Source: Dryococelus australis (Eukaryota > Arthropoda > Insecta > Phasmatodea > Phasmatidae). Taken from it: 64,000 nt of DNA. The stretch covers positions 14,486,709 to 14,550,708 of the forward strand of contig CM057003.1 of the NCBI GenBank assembly GCA_029891345.1. The letters are read 5' to 3'. Made by a program: the position numbers and the translations under genes. This document shows positions 11,063 through 22,039 of this stretch, piece after piece. Each line of letters starts with the position of its first letter. The stretch's first letter is position 1. The notes beneath the pieces were generated by a model. It did not search any database, was not told the DNA's origin, and saw nothing but the letters and a program-made list of their open reading frames with translations.

Positions 11063-12940
11063 AGACATTGGATGGCTCATGTACAATGCAATAACTTCAA
11101 CCCTCCCCTACTTGACTGGTCTCGCTCGGAAACTTCCACACCACACCAGCTTTCATCATGCCGGCTGCTACGTGTGTACTACACAATAAATCATTGACGG
11201 AAATTACAGCAAAATCACATACACTGGACTTAAAAATTTATTAAAGAATGAGTAATTCTTACCTTATGTGAACTTGCAGTGTGATATCGTCGTACGTGAA
11301 AGAGTTTGTGATGTCACGTAGAGTTCGTCAGTGGAGCCCGATCGTGGGTGAATCGAGCAGTACGGCAGCTAATGCTAATGCTTTAGCTAATGCTTTGCGG
11401 CCTATGTAGTTCCCGCCCGGCTCACAGTGGAGCGCTCATGTCGCCGCGCATAGGTAGCATGCGATGCAATTTTTAATATGAAAAAACTGCTCTCCAAGCA
11501 TTTAATTCTAGGAATTTAAAATTATCAAGAATTTGCATGATCTCTCATTGGCTAAAACTCAAACATCACCCCATCTACTTGATGTAACCCTTCTCAGATA
11601 TATGTATAAATACCCCAGCAGCAGCTTGGTCGTCAGTGACTTCGACTGCTGGGAACTTACCTGGAAACAAGCTAAGAGTTAGAATTCAGTATGTAGAGCC
11701 CTTCATACTGTAAACGTAGGAAAGGACTTCGTTACACTACTTTGCTGTAGTTGTGAATATTGGTAGTTGAGTTTTGATGGAAAGCCAATAAGGAATCTGA
11801 ATGTCAAAAATAATGTTAAAGTGTAAAGTTTTATAGTCATAATCTTTAAGACATGCAGAAAACGTAAAAACGGAACGTAATTTTGAAAATTTCCCTATTT
11901 GTGAGGCATTTTTAAAGGCCTGAGTCAGTGACAAAGAAATTATGCAAGTGTCAGGTTTTAAAGGTAAATTAAGGCTCGAGGAAAGTTTTATAATACATTT
12001 CAGCCTTTAGAGAATTTGGTAGTAAATGTAAAAGGCGAAATGGAAGTTTTAAACAATGGATATAGGAATCAGAGTAAAATAATAGGGCCACAAATAAATT
12101 GATGGCCCAAGTTGTTGAAACATTTTTAGCGATGTTCAAACATTCATTTTTCAAATTTTAATATTGACGGGCAGCTAATACAAAGTTTTAAACAAAGGTG
12201 ATGCATGGCGTAGGTACCAGAGTTCGAAGCCTAAAATGCTAACGAAAATCAATTTTTCATCGGACTTAGGCCAATTAGGTAATTTTGCTCAGTGATATTG
12301 GAGAATGTATATATATAGCGCTGACGCACGCAGGTACCATAGTTGACGTTCTGACACCATGAGGTGAACATCGATTTGGAAGTGCTCTCTCGCTATACAG
12401 TGAATATGAATTGCGAATACGTAGGTCTGCCTTTGACCTCAACGATCATGGAGCCACGACCTGCACCACCGCTAGCTAACAAGATTAGGAATATTTCACA
12501 CTTGAAACATAAATTCTAGCATAAATATTTACAATGTCGATCATGTCTATATACAGACACACCAAATGTGAAACAACGTACAGGAAAAAAAAATTAAAAT
12601 ATTTAACCCCTTATACAAAAGTCAATTTTGTAATAATCTACGGGTAAAAGAAAACCTTTCACACAAGTTATCAGGGGGAAAAATGAACTTTAGCTCGTAA
12701 ATAATGTACATTATTGTTAGCCCAGGAAGTCCCCTACCAGACGAGTTGAATGAACTTTTGACCGACTTGCTAGCAGCTAACTTATCATTGCTGACCTGCG
12801 TAGGGAATATATATATATTTATAATGTGAAAATATATTTCGTCCTTGTGTTATCTTCGCTGAGCTTGAACTCTTGGATGCATTTAAAGCAGACAACTGAC
12901 TCCTACAGACTGACTCCACCCAAGACTCGCTCCACAGGCT
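11063..12940. other. Central segment of the foldback element, no gene
   Basis: Single-copy centre between the two arms. It has a GC-richer start with repeated GCTAATGCT words near 11362-11395 and then AT-rich sequence. The longest frames are about 65 codons with no motif. No transposase was recognised. Confidence 0.5.
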
Positions 12941-13090
12941 CCATCTCTCCATCGCTCCATCGCTCCATAGCTCCATAGCTCAATAGTTCAATAGCTCCAT
13001 AGCTCTATCACTCCATCGCTCCATAGTTCCATAGCTCTATAGTTAAATAGTTCCATAGCTCCGTAATGACTTCATGGCTCCATAATGACT
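12940..13090. repeat. CTCCATAG-type simple repeat
   Basis: Variants of CTCCATAG, CTCCATCG and TTCAATAG are tandemly repeated, with some irregular units. This is the only part of the centre next to the right arm with no mirrored partner by the left arm. Confidence 0.75.
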
Positions 13091-13109
13091 CATAATGAGA
13101 CACATATCG

Positions 13110-13600
13110 ACCACATACTAGGGTGTTGATTGGGATTGTGGTTCTGATTGTCGTGATGATTGCAGTGCTTATTGGGATTGTAGTGCTGATTGGGAATGTG
13201 GCGGTGACTGAGATTGTGGTGGTGATTGGGATTGTGGTGCTGATTGGAACTGTGGTGCTGATTGGGATTGTGGTGGTGATTGCGATTGTGGTACTAATTG
13301 GAATTGTGGTGCTGATTGGGATTGTCGTGCTGATAGTGGTGCTGGTTGGGATTGTGGTTCTTATTGTGGTGAAGATTGTGAAAGATTTATGTAAATATTG
13401 TGAAAGATTGCTCATGATTGACGGGAAGATTGAAATATTGGTACGTGGACTGATGTGTTGATTGACATGTGGATTGGTTTGGACTGGTATGTGGGTTGGC
13501 ATGGAGTTTGGTGTGCTAATTGATGTATATTGGTGTGAATTGGTGTGGATTAATATACGGATGGGAGTGTGAATTTGTGTGTACTGGTGTGTGGATTCGT
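13110..13600. repeat. 18-bp minisatellite, right arm (reverse complement of the left)
   Basis: Units of GATTGGGATTGTGGTGCT repeat with drift and then pass into TTGGTGTGGATT-type repeats. It is the reverse complement of the array at 10600-11062. The hydrophobic VVLIGI repeat frame on + and the TTIPIS frame on - are artefacts of the 18-bp period. Confidence 0.85.
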
Positions 13601-14590
13601 ATGTGGATTGGTGAGGAGAATTGGGGTTTGATAATAGTACGAATGCTTATCGCCATAGCTGCTCTTTGTACATTCAAAGTCTCTATGGCTTGGCAGTATT
13701 TCCATTTAAATTAATGCCAATTAAGCCTATAAAAGTGTTGGTAGATGCTGATCAATACCATTAATATAACATACTCGCGCATGTGGCCACTATTACACTA
13801 TTAGAACTATGGGCTTGATTTTGTCACATAAACATACCTTAAAACAAATCTGAGTAGTGTACTTATACCTTCAAAAAAAGTTGAGGCAGTGCATAATGAG
13901 ACTTCAAGACAGGGACGGTAAATGTAGTTGAGCGACTTTTGCATGTATCCGCAATTCCCTATGCATAATTTTGAAACAATGTAGAAAAAGAACTATATTT
14001 AAAAAAATAAATTTAAAAATCTAATAATAAATACGCATTCCGATTTGACATACCCTATGCCTATAAAACTAATAATACTACCAGAAATAAACACATGCAT
14101 GAAGATTTAGTGGGCGGAACTGCCGAGCACCTTCGGATTCTTTCGGCAAACCAAAGTCGACGGCTTCTGAGCCGACGGCCCTGAGTCGAACCGAAAGTTG
14201 CCGAGCTCGTCCGAGGCGAGCCGAAGACTGCCAGATGCTCAGCTAATGGCAGCAGTCCTGAAATGCCAGCTTGCCCTAACCCAAGATCAACTGGGTCGCT
14301 AATCCCGGTCACCTGTCTGGCTCGGAGTACTAATCCCGGTATACAGCTCTGGAAGAACGGATATTATGTAGGTCATTTTTGCAGTGAAAAAGGGAATTTT
14401 TTTGGGGAAAAGGTACATTTTTTTAGGGAAATCTAGTCGATTTAGAGAAAAATGGAAAATTCTGAGGGAAAAATTTGTCGCAGCCTCCCAGTCACAGCCC
14501 CAGCCACACATCCACTTTTGCCAGATCATACTTTCCCCTACTACTGTTGCAGTTAAGTTATCTCTTACCACCAACAGATCTGATGTTTAA

Positions 14591-15928
14591 ATCACTTCGG
14601 CTCTAAAATATCAATGCTTAGAGATATCATTTTTATTTGCTAGAACTAGCAGTTGTTGACAATAGCACTTCTCAATTATTTCTTTAATTAATAATTTTCT
14701 TTCACGGTTATTAGCAAGTAACCGGTGTAGTTATACAGGATAATAAAATTGCTGTTTGTAACACTGAGTTGCGTAAGTGAAAACTGTGAACAAAATGTAC
14801 GGGTTATTTTGTATTAGGGCCATCCGTTTGATCTCTGCAGCTTTACGAATCTAGCGTATGATAATACACCATATGACACTACATACATGGTGGCAAAACT
14901 TCATGCCGCGATTACTAAAGTTGAAGAGGAGATGATGAATAATGTGCAAGGCAATATTCTGCGTCTTACGGCAGCATGTTAGCGAAAGGACGGTGGATAC
15001 TTGGAACAATTTAAATTCCGCCCGTCCAGCAAAGTGTCGTGGACCTCTGGTTCCGCTCTTATGCTTGTATCTTAGAGTGTTTCCTGTTAATGTGTAGTGT
15101 CATTACATGCTGCATCACAGTATAACTTTACAATACATGATTTACTGCCTTCATCACAGTACTACCTTGTAGCTAGTGTGGTACCCCATCACACGATCAT
15201 ACACTACATTTATGGCGCTGCTGAGACCAGACGGTTGGCCATAATAAAAATGGCCCGAGTAAATTCTTCTCGGTTTCCACTTACCTACGCGATTCCGGTG
15301 TTATAGTCCGCTATTTTTTTTTACACCGCGTATAACCTGAACAGCAAATAGTAGACTTCCGTTTTAAACGACTTTACATTCGCCATCTTTTGTTAAATTG
15401 TAAATAAACATATTTTGTGTGACTGACGGAGATATTATAATCTAAACATAATCTCTTACACACACATGATAACAAAACAAATGCATTTACCTAGATACCA
15501 AGGCACAAAGATTTGGCTAAATCAGACTATAGAAAATCTTTTATGCAATTTGATCACTATAAAAGATGCTCCGTAGCTCACAAGGAAGTTCGGGATTTTC
15601 AGAATGCGATAAATTAACGATACATTACTATTATTTTCTAAGTATATTTAGTCGTTTAGCACCACAAAAAAAAACAATAAAATTACAGAAAATTTTAAAT
15701 TTCTGTCAATATCAATCACTTGAAGCATCTTGATACTTTAATTTCAGTGTTAAATTGGGCCTGGCTGAATTTCTGAAGTGCAGTGTATCGTGACAACTAA
15801 CGTAAAAGAAACGTCGTGAATAATGGATAAATATCCATGAAATTATTTTGGCTTATAGTGAATGTCTTGGATACAGAGCGAGTACACCAAAATAAAATCA
15901 GAGAGGTAAAGAAATTTTATGCTCATAC
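14591..15928. other. No gene recognised; P450 last exon not found here
   Basis: I searched the minus strand for the short terminal P450 exon that should follow the heme-Cys exon and saw no convincing candidate. The sequence is AT-rich without long frames. Confidence 0.45.
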
Positions 15929-16180
15929 CTATGCAGTTTCTAGGGCCTTCACCGAAAGGAAGATAAGCATATGACGATCTCTTCAGTTTGTTCTCAGCAC
16001 TGAACCTTTCAGGATCGAACTTCTGCGGTTCTGGATAAATTTCAGGGTCGGCGTGGATACCAGCGACACTTATCAACACTGCTGTATCTTTCTCAATCAT
16101 GACTTCAGTTCCAGGTATCTTGTAATCTGATAGGCACTTCCTTTCCAGGAACCCCGATGGTGCATATTTACGAAATGTTT
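15929..16180 (-). CDS. P450 exon 4 (K-helix, PERF, heme-binding loop)
   Basis: The acceptor TTTAACAG|AAACA completes Glu401, and the donor is CATAG|GTATGAG. It codes ETFRKY, FDPERFSAENK and PFGEGPRNCIG. The exon ends inside the Gly codon after the heme Cys-Ile, a common intron position in P450 genes. Confidence 0.9.
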
Positions 16181-19100
16181 CTGTTAAACAAACATTTGCG
16201 TTAGTTTCCCTAAATAAATAATACAAAATCAGGTAGGTGAATTTGAAACATGCATCTATGACTACCGACTAATAACAGTTATATTTCGTAGTTTACTGAA
16301 TATCTTTAAACTGTAAGTTTATTTCTACAGATTTTCTACAGCAATAGCCAAACAAATTCTCCTAAAATGTGTTACACTCAGACGCATGCCAGTGCAGTAT
16401 TCATACCAATCACACATACATCACAGGCTCGCCAGATTTCAATATTAACAACAATAATTTCATTTTTTACTATTACAGTTGCAACAGAAGCAAAAATGGC
16501 TACTGTATATCTTACGAATGCACGTAGGGCAGATGAAAGAAGTCACAGATGGAGTAACCATAATCATAAGCAAGGTAACCACATTTACCAAATTCGGAAT
16601 TTTAAAATGGGTCACACAAAAGAAAGCAGAGATGTTCCTTCTGACCTGAAACAACCATATCGAGGTAGGACATTTCGACAATGGCATCGTAAGACATCTG
16701 TCTGTCGTGTTTATCAAGAACTGTTGTTATCCCGTTCCTGAGATTATGCTGTATGTCCTGGTTCTGCGCCAACTCGTACAGACAGAATGTTAAGACTGTG
16801 GACGGTCCTTCAAAGCCAGCAATCAGAAATGCAAAAGCTTGTGCCACTATGTCGTCATCTTCTAGCTCTGAAATCAAGGGTTCACACCTAAATTCAAATA
16901 ATTATAGTTTTGTTTAAATTATCTCTAGATTTTAAATAAAATTTATGGGTTTGAATATTGCTGAAGAGTATTAATTTTATTATCACACCCAGAAAACGTA
17001 ATAAATGTTATCTGACATACTCAGTACATACTAACGCATATAGGTAATGCTATTTTGCACGAATGATACCATGAAAAATTGTTATACATGTAAATATAAC
17101 TAAATATGTATAACTTATTCGATTTTATATACACAGTGTTTGATATGCATCATGGCCATGTCATTATATGTCGAGGAAGATTTTAGATTAGAAAAACAGT
17201 CGTTCTTCTACATCTTTGCCTTTTTGATTCCTTAGGAGACTCACTGTACCTATAAGTATAACTTCCTTGCGTATAGCAGCAGAATACTTGAAGTGGTCCA
17301 CATTTTGCGAGCCAGTGATATTTGTACCGAAGTAATGAAAACTCACACTAACAAAGGTATGTACTTTCGGAAGAAACGCTAACGAACTCGCTAGTTTGAA
17401 GCAGTAACGACTAGTCAGTATAAATGTCAGCCAAGCTGTGGCTGCTGCAGCCGGAAGTACGTTGAGAATGTTTTCTGTTTTAATTCAATCGGGCTTAATA
17501 ACTAAATCGCCCTCTTTTATGCCGGGTTGCGAATTTGAGAAAGCTCATAATATGAGCTAAACTAAACCTAATTCTTAAAATGGTACATGCATCAATGGCT
17601 TACACGGCAGACGAACCCGAAGCACGTATAACGAAGGGCGAGAAAAAGAAGGAACAAGTGAAATATCGAATGAAATAATAGTGCCCAACAAGGTAATAAG
17701 AATAATTTCTGAACAGAGAATTGGGATATTTTGTGCGAAATTGTTTCGTAATATTTTAATTTAATATTTCGTACGAAAACGTTATGTGCTGGACATTTTC
17801 AAGTTGTATTAAATAAATGATCATATCCCATTAAGTTTAGTTACGAATTGGAAATATGACAATTGTCTTCTCAAATTTCGTATATATTTATATCGGAAAT
17901 TAAATAATTATATTTGTCTTAGTAAACCTATCATATTAAATAAATAACTGCAGTAGATCAAGGCATATTTCCTATTTGTGCAGTGCATATTATATGAATT
18001 TTATTGATAAGGCAAGTCAGCAGGATATTCTAATTACTTTATTACAAGACAATGAAACGTAGTCGCATGCATAGGGCTCATCTAAAATATTATCATTAAT
18101 TAAATTTTTTTGAACATATGAACAAAAAATGCTGCAGGTGCGTAAGGGGGGGGGGGAATTATTGTTTCTTATTTTATGTTATATCACAAAATGTTCAATG
18201 AAAATAATTTTTAACTTCAAGTTATGTGGTGTTTGAGTGAAATATCAAATCAACATTTAGTAGGTTGTAAACTGTAGCTGACGTACGCAGACACTGATAT
18301 TATGGGTAACGATAGTTCTGATGCAACTTCACTGCCATGGCTGTTAAATCACCAAGCGAACTTCTGTAGTCCAACCAGTGTTTATGACACACAATGTCAC
18401 CATCATACATGAGCAAGGACCGCAGCATTTCGGTTAGATTTCATCTAAGATGGCACAGTGAAATAAAACATGTATATCATAACTTAGGAAAGGAGTGGAG
18501 AGGTTGCGTTATTTGGGCGACTCTTAACATCGGAGTCTGGAAATGTGATAAGGGTGAAGCGAGATGAGTATGGTTCATAGCCGGAATGCAAGAGCGGAGG
18601 AAATGGAAGACCCCCGATAAACACCCACGGCATCGTCCAACAAGATTCTTAGGTGCGAAAATCCGGGAGTAGCCCCGCTTGGAATCGAACCAGGTTCACC
18701 TTTCTGGAAGGCGAGTAATTTAGCCACTGCGCTACCGCGGTCCGCGGTACGAAAATAAAAATATAATGTTCCCTTAATTACTTGAATTAATACTGTGTAA
18801 ATTTGACTTACGAATATAAACACTTCGTGTACTTACTCATGTCGATATCTTTCTTAGGATATCTGGTATTAATGCTGACATTCCCGTTGTTAATTTCTTG
18901 TTGGTATTTCGTATCTTCAGTTTGTATTATTTCTTCGTCTTTGATCTTCATCAGCATATCTACGAAATCACTCCTCACCTCTCCAGTCTTCTTTCTCTCT
19001 TCCACTACATCCCAGAACAAGTTTCGGACAAAATTACTGACATCATCATCGATGAACTTCATCCTCAACAACTTCGGCAGAGTCGGAGCAATGAATGCCA

Positions 19101-21899
19101 CACCAGCAATAACTCTCTTCGCGAAGGTATCTAATATTGTCACATTCCTGAGCACAGACCGGAACTTACTCTCAGAGTCTGCCAGTGTATTGGCGTTTAC
19201 GCCAAAAGCACACGATGCAATGACGTCAGTGCCGTACCTGGCGGTACACTCCTTTACATCAACAACGCCACCTGAGAGCACAGAAGATACAATAGATTCT
19301 TTTGCAACTTAAAATATAAAACATACTGAAACTGCGTCATCATCATATATCTGAATCAAACTCGTGAATGATATTTGTCAGATTTTAGATCATTATTAAT
19401 TCGCTACGTATTGCTTGAGAATAATACTAAATTTTACGTTATTTAAGTCAATTTAAACGAGTTCCTTGGATATAATTGTAGCATGTCACAAAGGAATTAG
19501 GGTACGTTAAATGCACACATATATCCAAATTGCCACATTAGAAATTTCTTCAGAAAAAAAATAACGCAATGAGTAATGCTATAGGGATTGATGTTTTAAG
19601 ATCTTGGCAGTAATAAGCTTATTTGTACTTGGTGGGAAAGGAGAGTTTTATTCAATGATTAGTTATCAGAAATCATGCGACAGTTGGATAAGAAAACCGA
19701 GAGAAACGGGTTTCTAAATGGCAAATGAGAAGGATGAGAGAGAAAAGAAAACAGAAGGGAAAAATTGATGTCCATAGACAGGAAATCTGTCAGACATGTA
19801 TTTGTTTTATTGCAGATTATACAGAATGTTTCACTCTATCCCGGCCCCTGACATTTGCTAGTAATTCTCAAAATATTTATATTAGTGTTATGAATTTTGT
19901 GACGGACATACTTTTGTGTTTGAGAATCAAATTGATGTCACAGCAATAGTTGGGAATGGTTGTCATTATCATCATTGCATGGCTACACACGCCCTCGATA
20001 TTACAAAGTTAGTCACCAAAGCATCTGAGGAAGCATCAACAATTTCCCATCGAATACTGTATTACAGTTCCATGATGTTCCGTGGCTTGTTACGAAAGAC
20101 TTTTCCTTTCAGCATGTCCTATAGGAAGAAATCCAGTACGGTTGGTTCAGGCTATCTAGTCAGCTAAATTCCTTGGAAACGACATGATATACAAAGGAGG
20201 ACACAATTTCCCTCATGCTGGCGTTGGAAGTGTGGCAAGTGAAACCACTCTGCCGAAAATAGCTAGCAAGTAATTTTTGCATCGTTCAAGTGATTCAAAT
20301 AGCTTGGAAAAATTCTCGTGTAGACGTTGGTATTCAGTGTTATGTTGAAACAGAAAATGACAATAATGCTGCACCTTGATAAAGAGCACCACATTGCTAT
20401 TATTTAATGATGGTAAGTGTGTTGTATGCATGGCACGGGAATTCTCAGAAACCGAAACCAGGTACTGTGGGAATTAAATACTCCACTGAGATGGAACCAC
20501 GCTTCGTCTGGGAACCATATGTAGTCAAGGATTTCCGGATCCGCAATGAATAACTTCTGGAAACAACACAATAACCGACTCTTTTAGTTTTGTCGGGAGG
20601 TTTCAACTGCACCACAGCAGTATCTTTAATTGCATTTCTTTTTGTAGCTCGTTGACATGTGCATGTGCAAATTCCCATACTCTGCAACTGCTTACGCAAC
20701 GAATTATTTGGTGACCCATCAATTTGTTTCTCAACTCCTGAACAGTTGCGCCTGGCAGTTTTGAACGTCCTCCCTCACGCACATTAAACAGTGCTCTCCA
20801 TGTTTACAGTTGCTCACCAAATATTGAATGGAAAGCACTGCAGTTGGTTTCTAGCCTCCAAAATGTGCAACAAATTTGTGGTGGTATGCCCTTATGGGCT
20901 TCATTTTCCAGTATGTACGGACGAGAAACACACGTTGCTCCGCTGGTTACCGACTCATTTTGTTCCCGAACAAACACGAACCACCGTCTGGTGCATCACA
21001 ACAGCAGGGACAATAACTCACTCTGAGAACACTCGTCAGTACAGAAGGTATTTAACAAAGAATCCTTCTAGATGCACATGCATAACTACGCAAGGATTAT
21101 AGGGACTGTGGCACTACCTTCATTGATGTCACCTGACCACCACCAATGATGCCATCGTGTTTCTCATAAACCAAGATATTTCTGTAGCAGATTAATTTAT
21201 ACTATAACTAATAGTTTGATATTTTCGACCAAACATCAAGGGCCAAAACTGAGTGAAACAAACTGTACTTACAACTAAATAATTTTGTTGCGAAATGAAG
21301 ACTGGAACATTATTAGCAACTAAATATTAAAATATATTCTAATAAATGCCTGCAAAGTTAAATACGTAAAGTAACAAACCTGTCGATGCTTCCTTTGCCA
21401 GATACGTAGCCAAGTGCTTCCCACACTCGTCTACCAGGTAGAACATTGTCCTCATCCTCCCAGAGGTGAAGGCCGATGTGAGCGTCATCCTGACGTACCT
21501 CCACTTCCTACCTGTCAGAGCGGACAAGTTTCTTGCGAAGAGCGGATCGGCGTCCTGCTGAATCGAGAAGGTCCTTTCCAAGAAGATGTGTGCATCCTTC
21601 ACGAGGATGGTCTTCACCAGGTCAAGGTCACGGACAACGAGCACTGGCTTGCCCAAGAAACTGAGCCCGAAGAATGGTTCTCCAGCCATCTGCTCGTACT
21701 TCTTGAGCAGTGCCGTGGCGAGGTTCTCCCTCTGCAGCAGGACACTGGGTAGACTGCCGAGGAACGGCCACTGGCTGCTGCTGCGTACTCCTCGCTTCTC
21801 CCAGTAGTTGAAGTTGCGAGTAGCGAGATAGTAGAGCAGGGCCAGGACCGCCGACACGAGGATGGTATCGGCCAGCAAGGAGTTGAATATCACCACCAT
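15929..21899 (-). CDS. Cytochrome P450, CYP3 clan (CYP6-like); exons 1-4, 3' end missing
   Basis: Heme-thiolate monooxygenase of the endoplasmic reticulum; CYP3-clan enzymes in insects oxidise plant compounds, insecticides and hormones. Exons read 21899-21380, 19271-18833, 16887-16646 and 16180-15929, with phases 1, 2, 1, 1 that join cleanly to 485 residues. Visible in order: an N-terminal membrane anchor (residues about 8-26); a Pro-poor hinge; the C-helix WRYVR (133-137); FTSGRMRTMF (144-153); FGVNANTL-type CYP6 segment; the I-helix AGFEGPST (343-350); K-helix ETFR (401-404); PERF (457-460); and the heme loop FGEGPRNCIG with Cys483. The start has a good context (CACCATGG). The usual length is about 500-530 residues, so a last exon of about 45 residues is missing from view. 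The I-helix lacks the usual Thr (EG instead of ET). Long introns hold a SINE and a dead transposon. Confidence 0.9.
16646..16887 (-). CDS. P450 exon 3 (I-helix to start of K-helix)
   Basis: The acceptor is TTTAG|GTGTGAAC and the donor TTTCAG|GTCAGA. It codes for CEPLISELEDDDIVAQAF, the I-helix AGFEGPST and MSYLDMVVS, and ends one base into the Glu codon of ETFR. Confidence 0.85.
16888..18832. other. P450 intron 2, contains a SINE
   Basis: 1,945 bases, AT-rich, with a G-run near 18146. The only assigned feature is the tRNA-derived SINE at 18510-18748. Confidence 0.6.
18510..18748 (-). mobile_element. tRNA-derived SINE in P450 intron 2
   Basis: On the minus strand it starts GCGGACCGCGGTAGCGCAGT: TAGCGCAGTGGC is an A-box-like pol III promoter, and GGTTCGATTCC about 40 bases on is a near-perfect B box. 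The body continues through GTTGGACGATGCC and a trailing segment (ACTCATCTCGCTTC) and matches the copy at 49085-49325. The tRNA-like head does not close an acceptor stem, so it is a SINE, not a tRNA gene. Confidence 0.8.
18833..19271 (-). CDS. P450 exon 2
   Basis: The acceptor CTCTCAG|GTGGCG at 19272 restores phase 1 and gives GGVVDVKECTARYGTDVIAS. The donor chosen is GAGTAA|GTACAC, because it alone joins exon 3 in frame (giving MSK-CEPLISEL); the stronger-looking GTAAGT four bases upstream would create a stop. This one junction is the least certain of the gene. Confidence 0.75.
19930..21060 (-). pseudogene. Degenerate mariner/IS630-type transposase in P450 intron 1
   Basis: On the minus strand, pieces in different frames follow the order of an IS630/Tc1-mariner transposase. 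A helix-turn-helix part reads NNSLRKQLQSMGICTCTCQR (about 20715-20630); the catalytic-core part reads YIWFPDEAWFHLSG (about 20520-20475), matching the family's DEAxFHL block; the C-terminal part reads LKGKVFRNKPRNIMEL (about 20115-20070), then WEIVDASSDALV. Frameshifts and stops separate the pieces. This enzyme class cuts and pastes short TIR elements at TA sites. TIRs and exact ends were not located. It lies in the same orientation as the host P450 gene. Confidence 0.75.
21380..21899 (-). CDS. P450 exon 1 (membrane anchor to C-helix)
   Basis: The ATG at 21899 opens 173 complete codons plus one base; the donor is ACAG|GTTTGT (GT at 21379-21378). It encodes the anchor, the proline region (WPFLGSLPS) and WRYVR. 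Confidence 0.9.
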
Positions 21900-22030
21900 G
21901 GTGCAGTGTCTTCTCTCACCACTGACAATATATGCTGGTTACTCTGCAAAGAAGAATATTCCTCAGATGTATTTAACACTACTATGACTGTTTACGTGAT
22001 AAAATTGTAAACCGTTTGTAGCATTGCAGT

Positions 22031-22037
22031 TTTTATA
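22031..22037 (-). promoter_or_regulatory. Candidate TATA box of the P450 gene
   Basis: The minus strand reads TATAAAA about 130 bases upstream of the ATG, a plausible distance for a 5' leader of about 100 nt. A possible leader splice acceptor (TTCTTTGCAG) lies near 21938. Inferred from sequence position only. Confidence 0.35.
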
Positions 22038-22039
22038 CA

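Larger units (their letters stand above)
9650..14590. mobile_element. ~4.9-kb foldback-like element with ~1.4-kb inverted arms
   Basis: The left arm (about 9650/9700-11060) is the imperfect reverse complement of the right arm (about 13090-14590). Matching landmarks in mirrored order: AGTAGTAGGAGAAAGTA (9740) with its counterpart near 14535; AAATTTCCCTAAGAAAT-type runs; GTCTTCGGCTCG (10033) with CGAGCCGAAGACTG (14217); GGTTTTATAGGCA (10192) with TGCCTATAAAAC (14058); GGCCACATGCACGAGTATGT (10471) with the complement at 13777; AATTGGCATTAATATAAAT (10502) with the complement at 13706; then the mirrored 18-bp minisatellite. The centre (11060-13090) has no convincing reading frame. This is the structure of a foldback-type or long-TIR non-autonomous element. 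No transposase and no certain target duplication were seen, so the superfamily is open. Confidence 0.75.

Noticed and set aside
13008..13502. 164-residue Thr/Ile-rich frame (minus) and its VVLIGI partner on plus
   Set aside because: Both arise from the 18-bp minisatellite in the foldback's right arm.
18660..18748. Functional tRNA gene on the minus strand
   Set aside because: A and B boxes are present but no acceptor stem or cloverleaf closes, and the sequence continues as a SINE body found again at 49.1 kb.
21414..21807. Frames on plus over P450 exon 1
   Set aside because: They are antisense shadows of the P450 coding sequence, as are the plus frames at 18803-19312.
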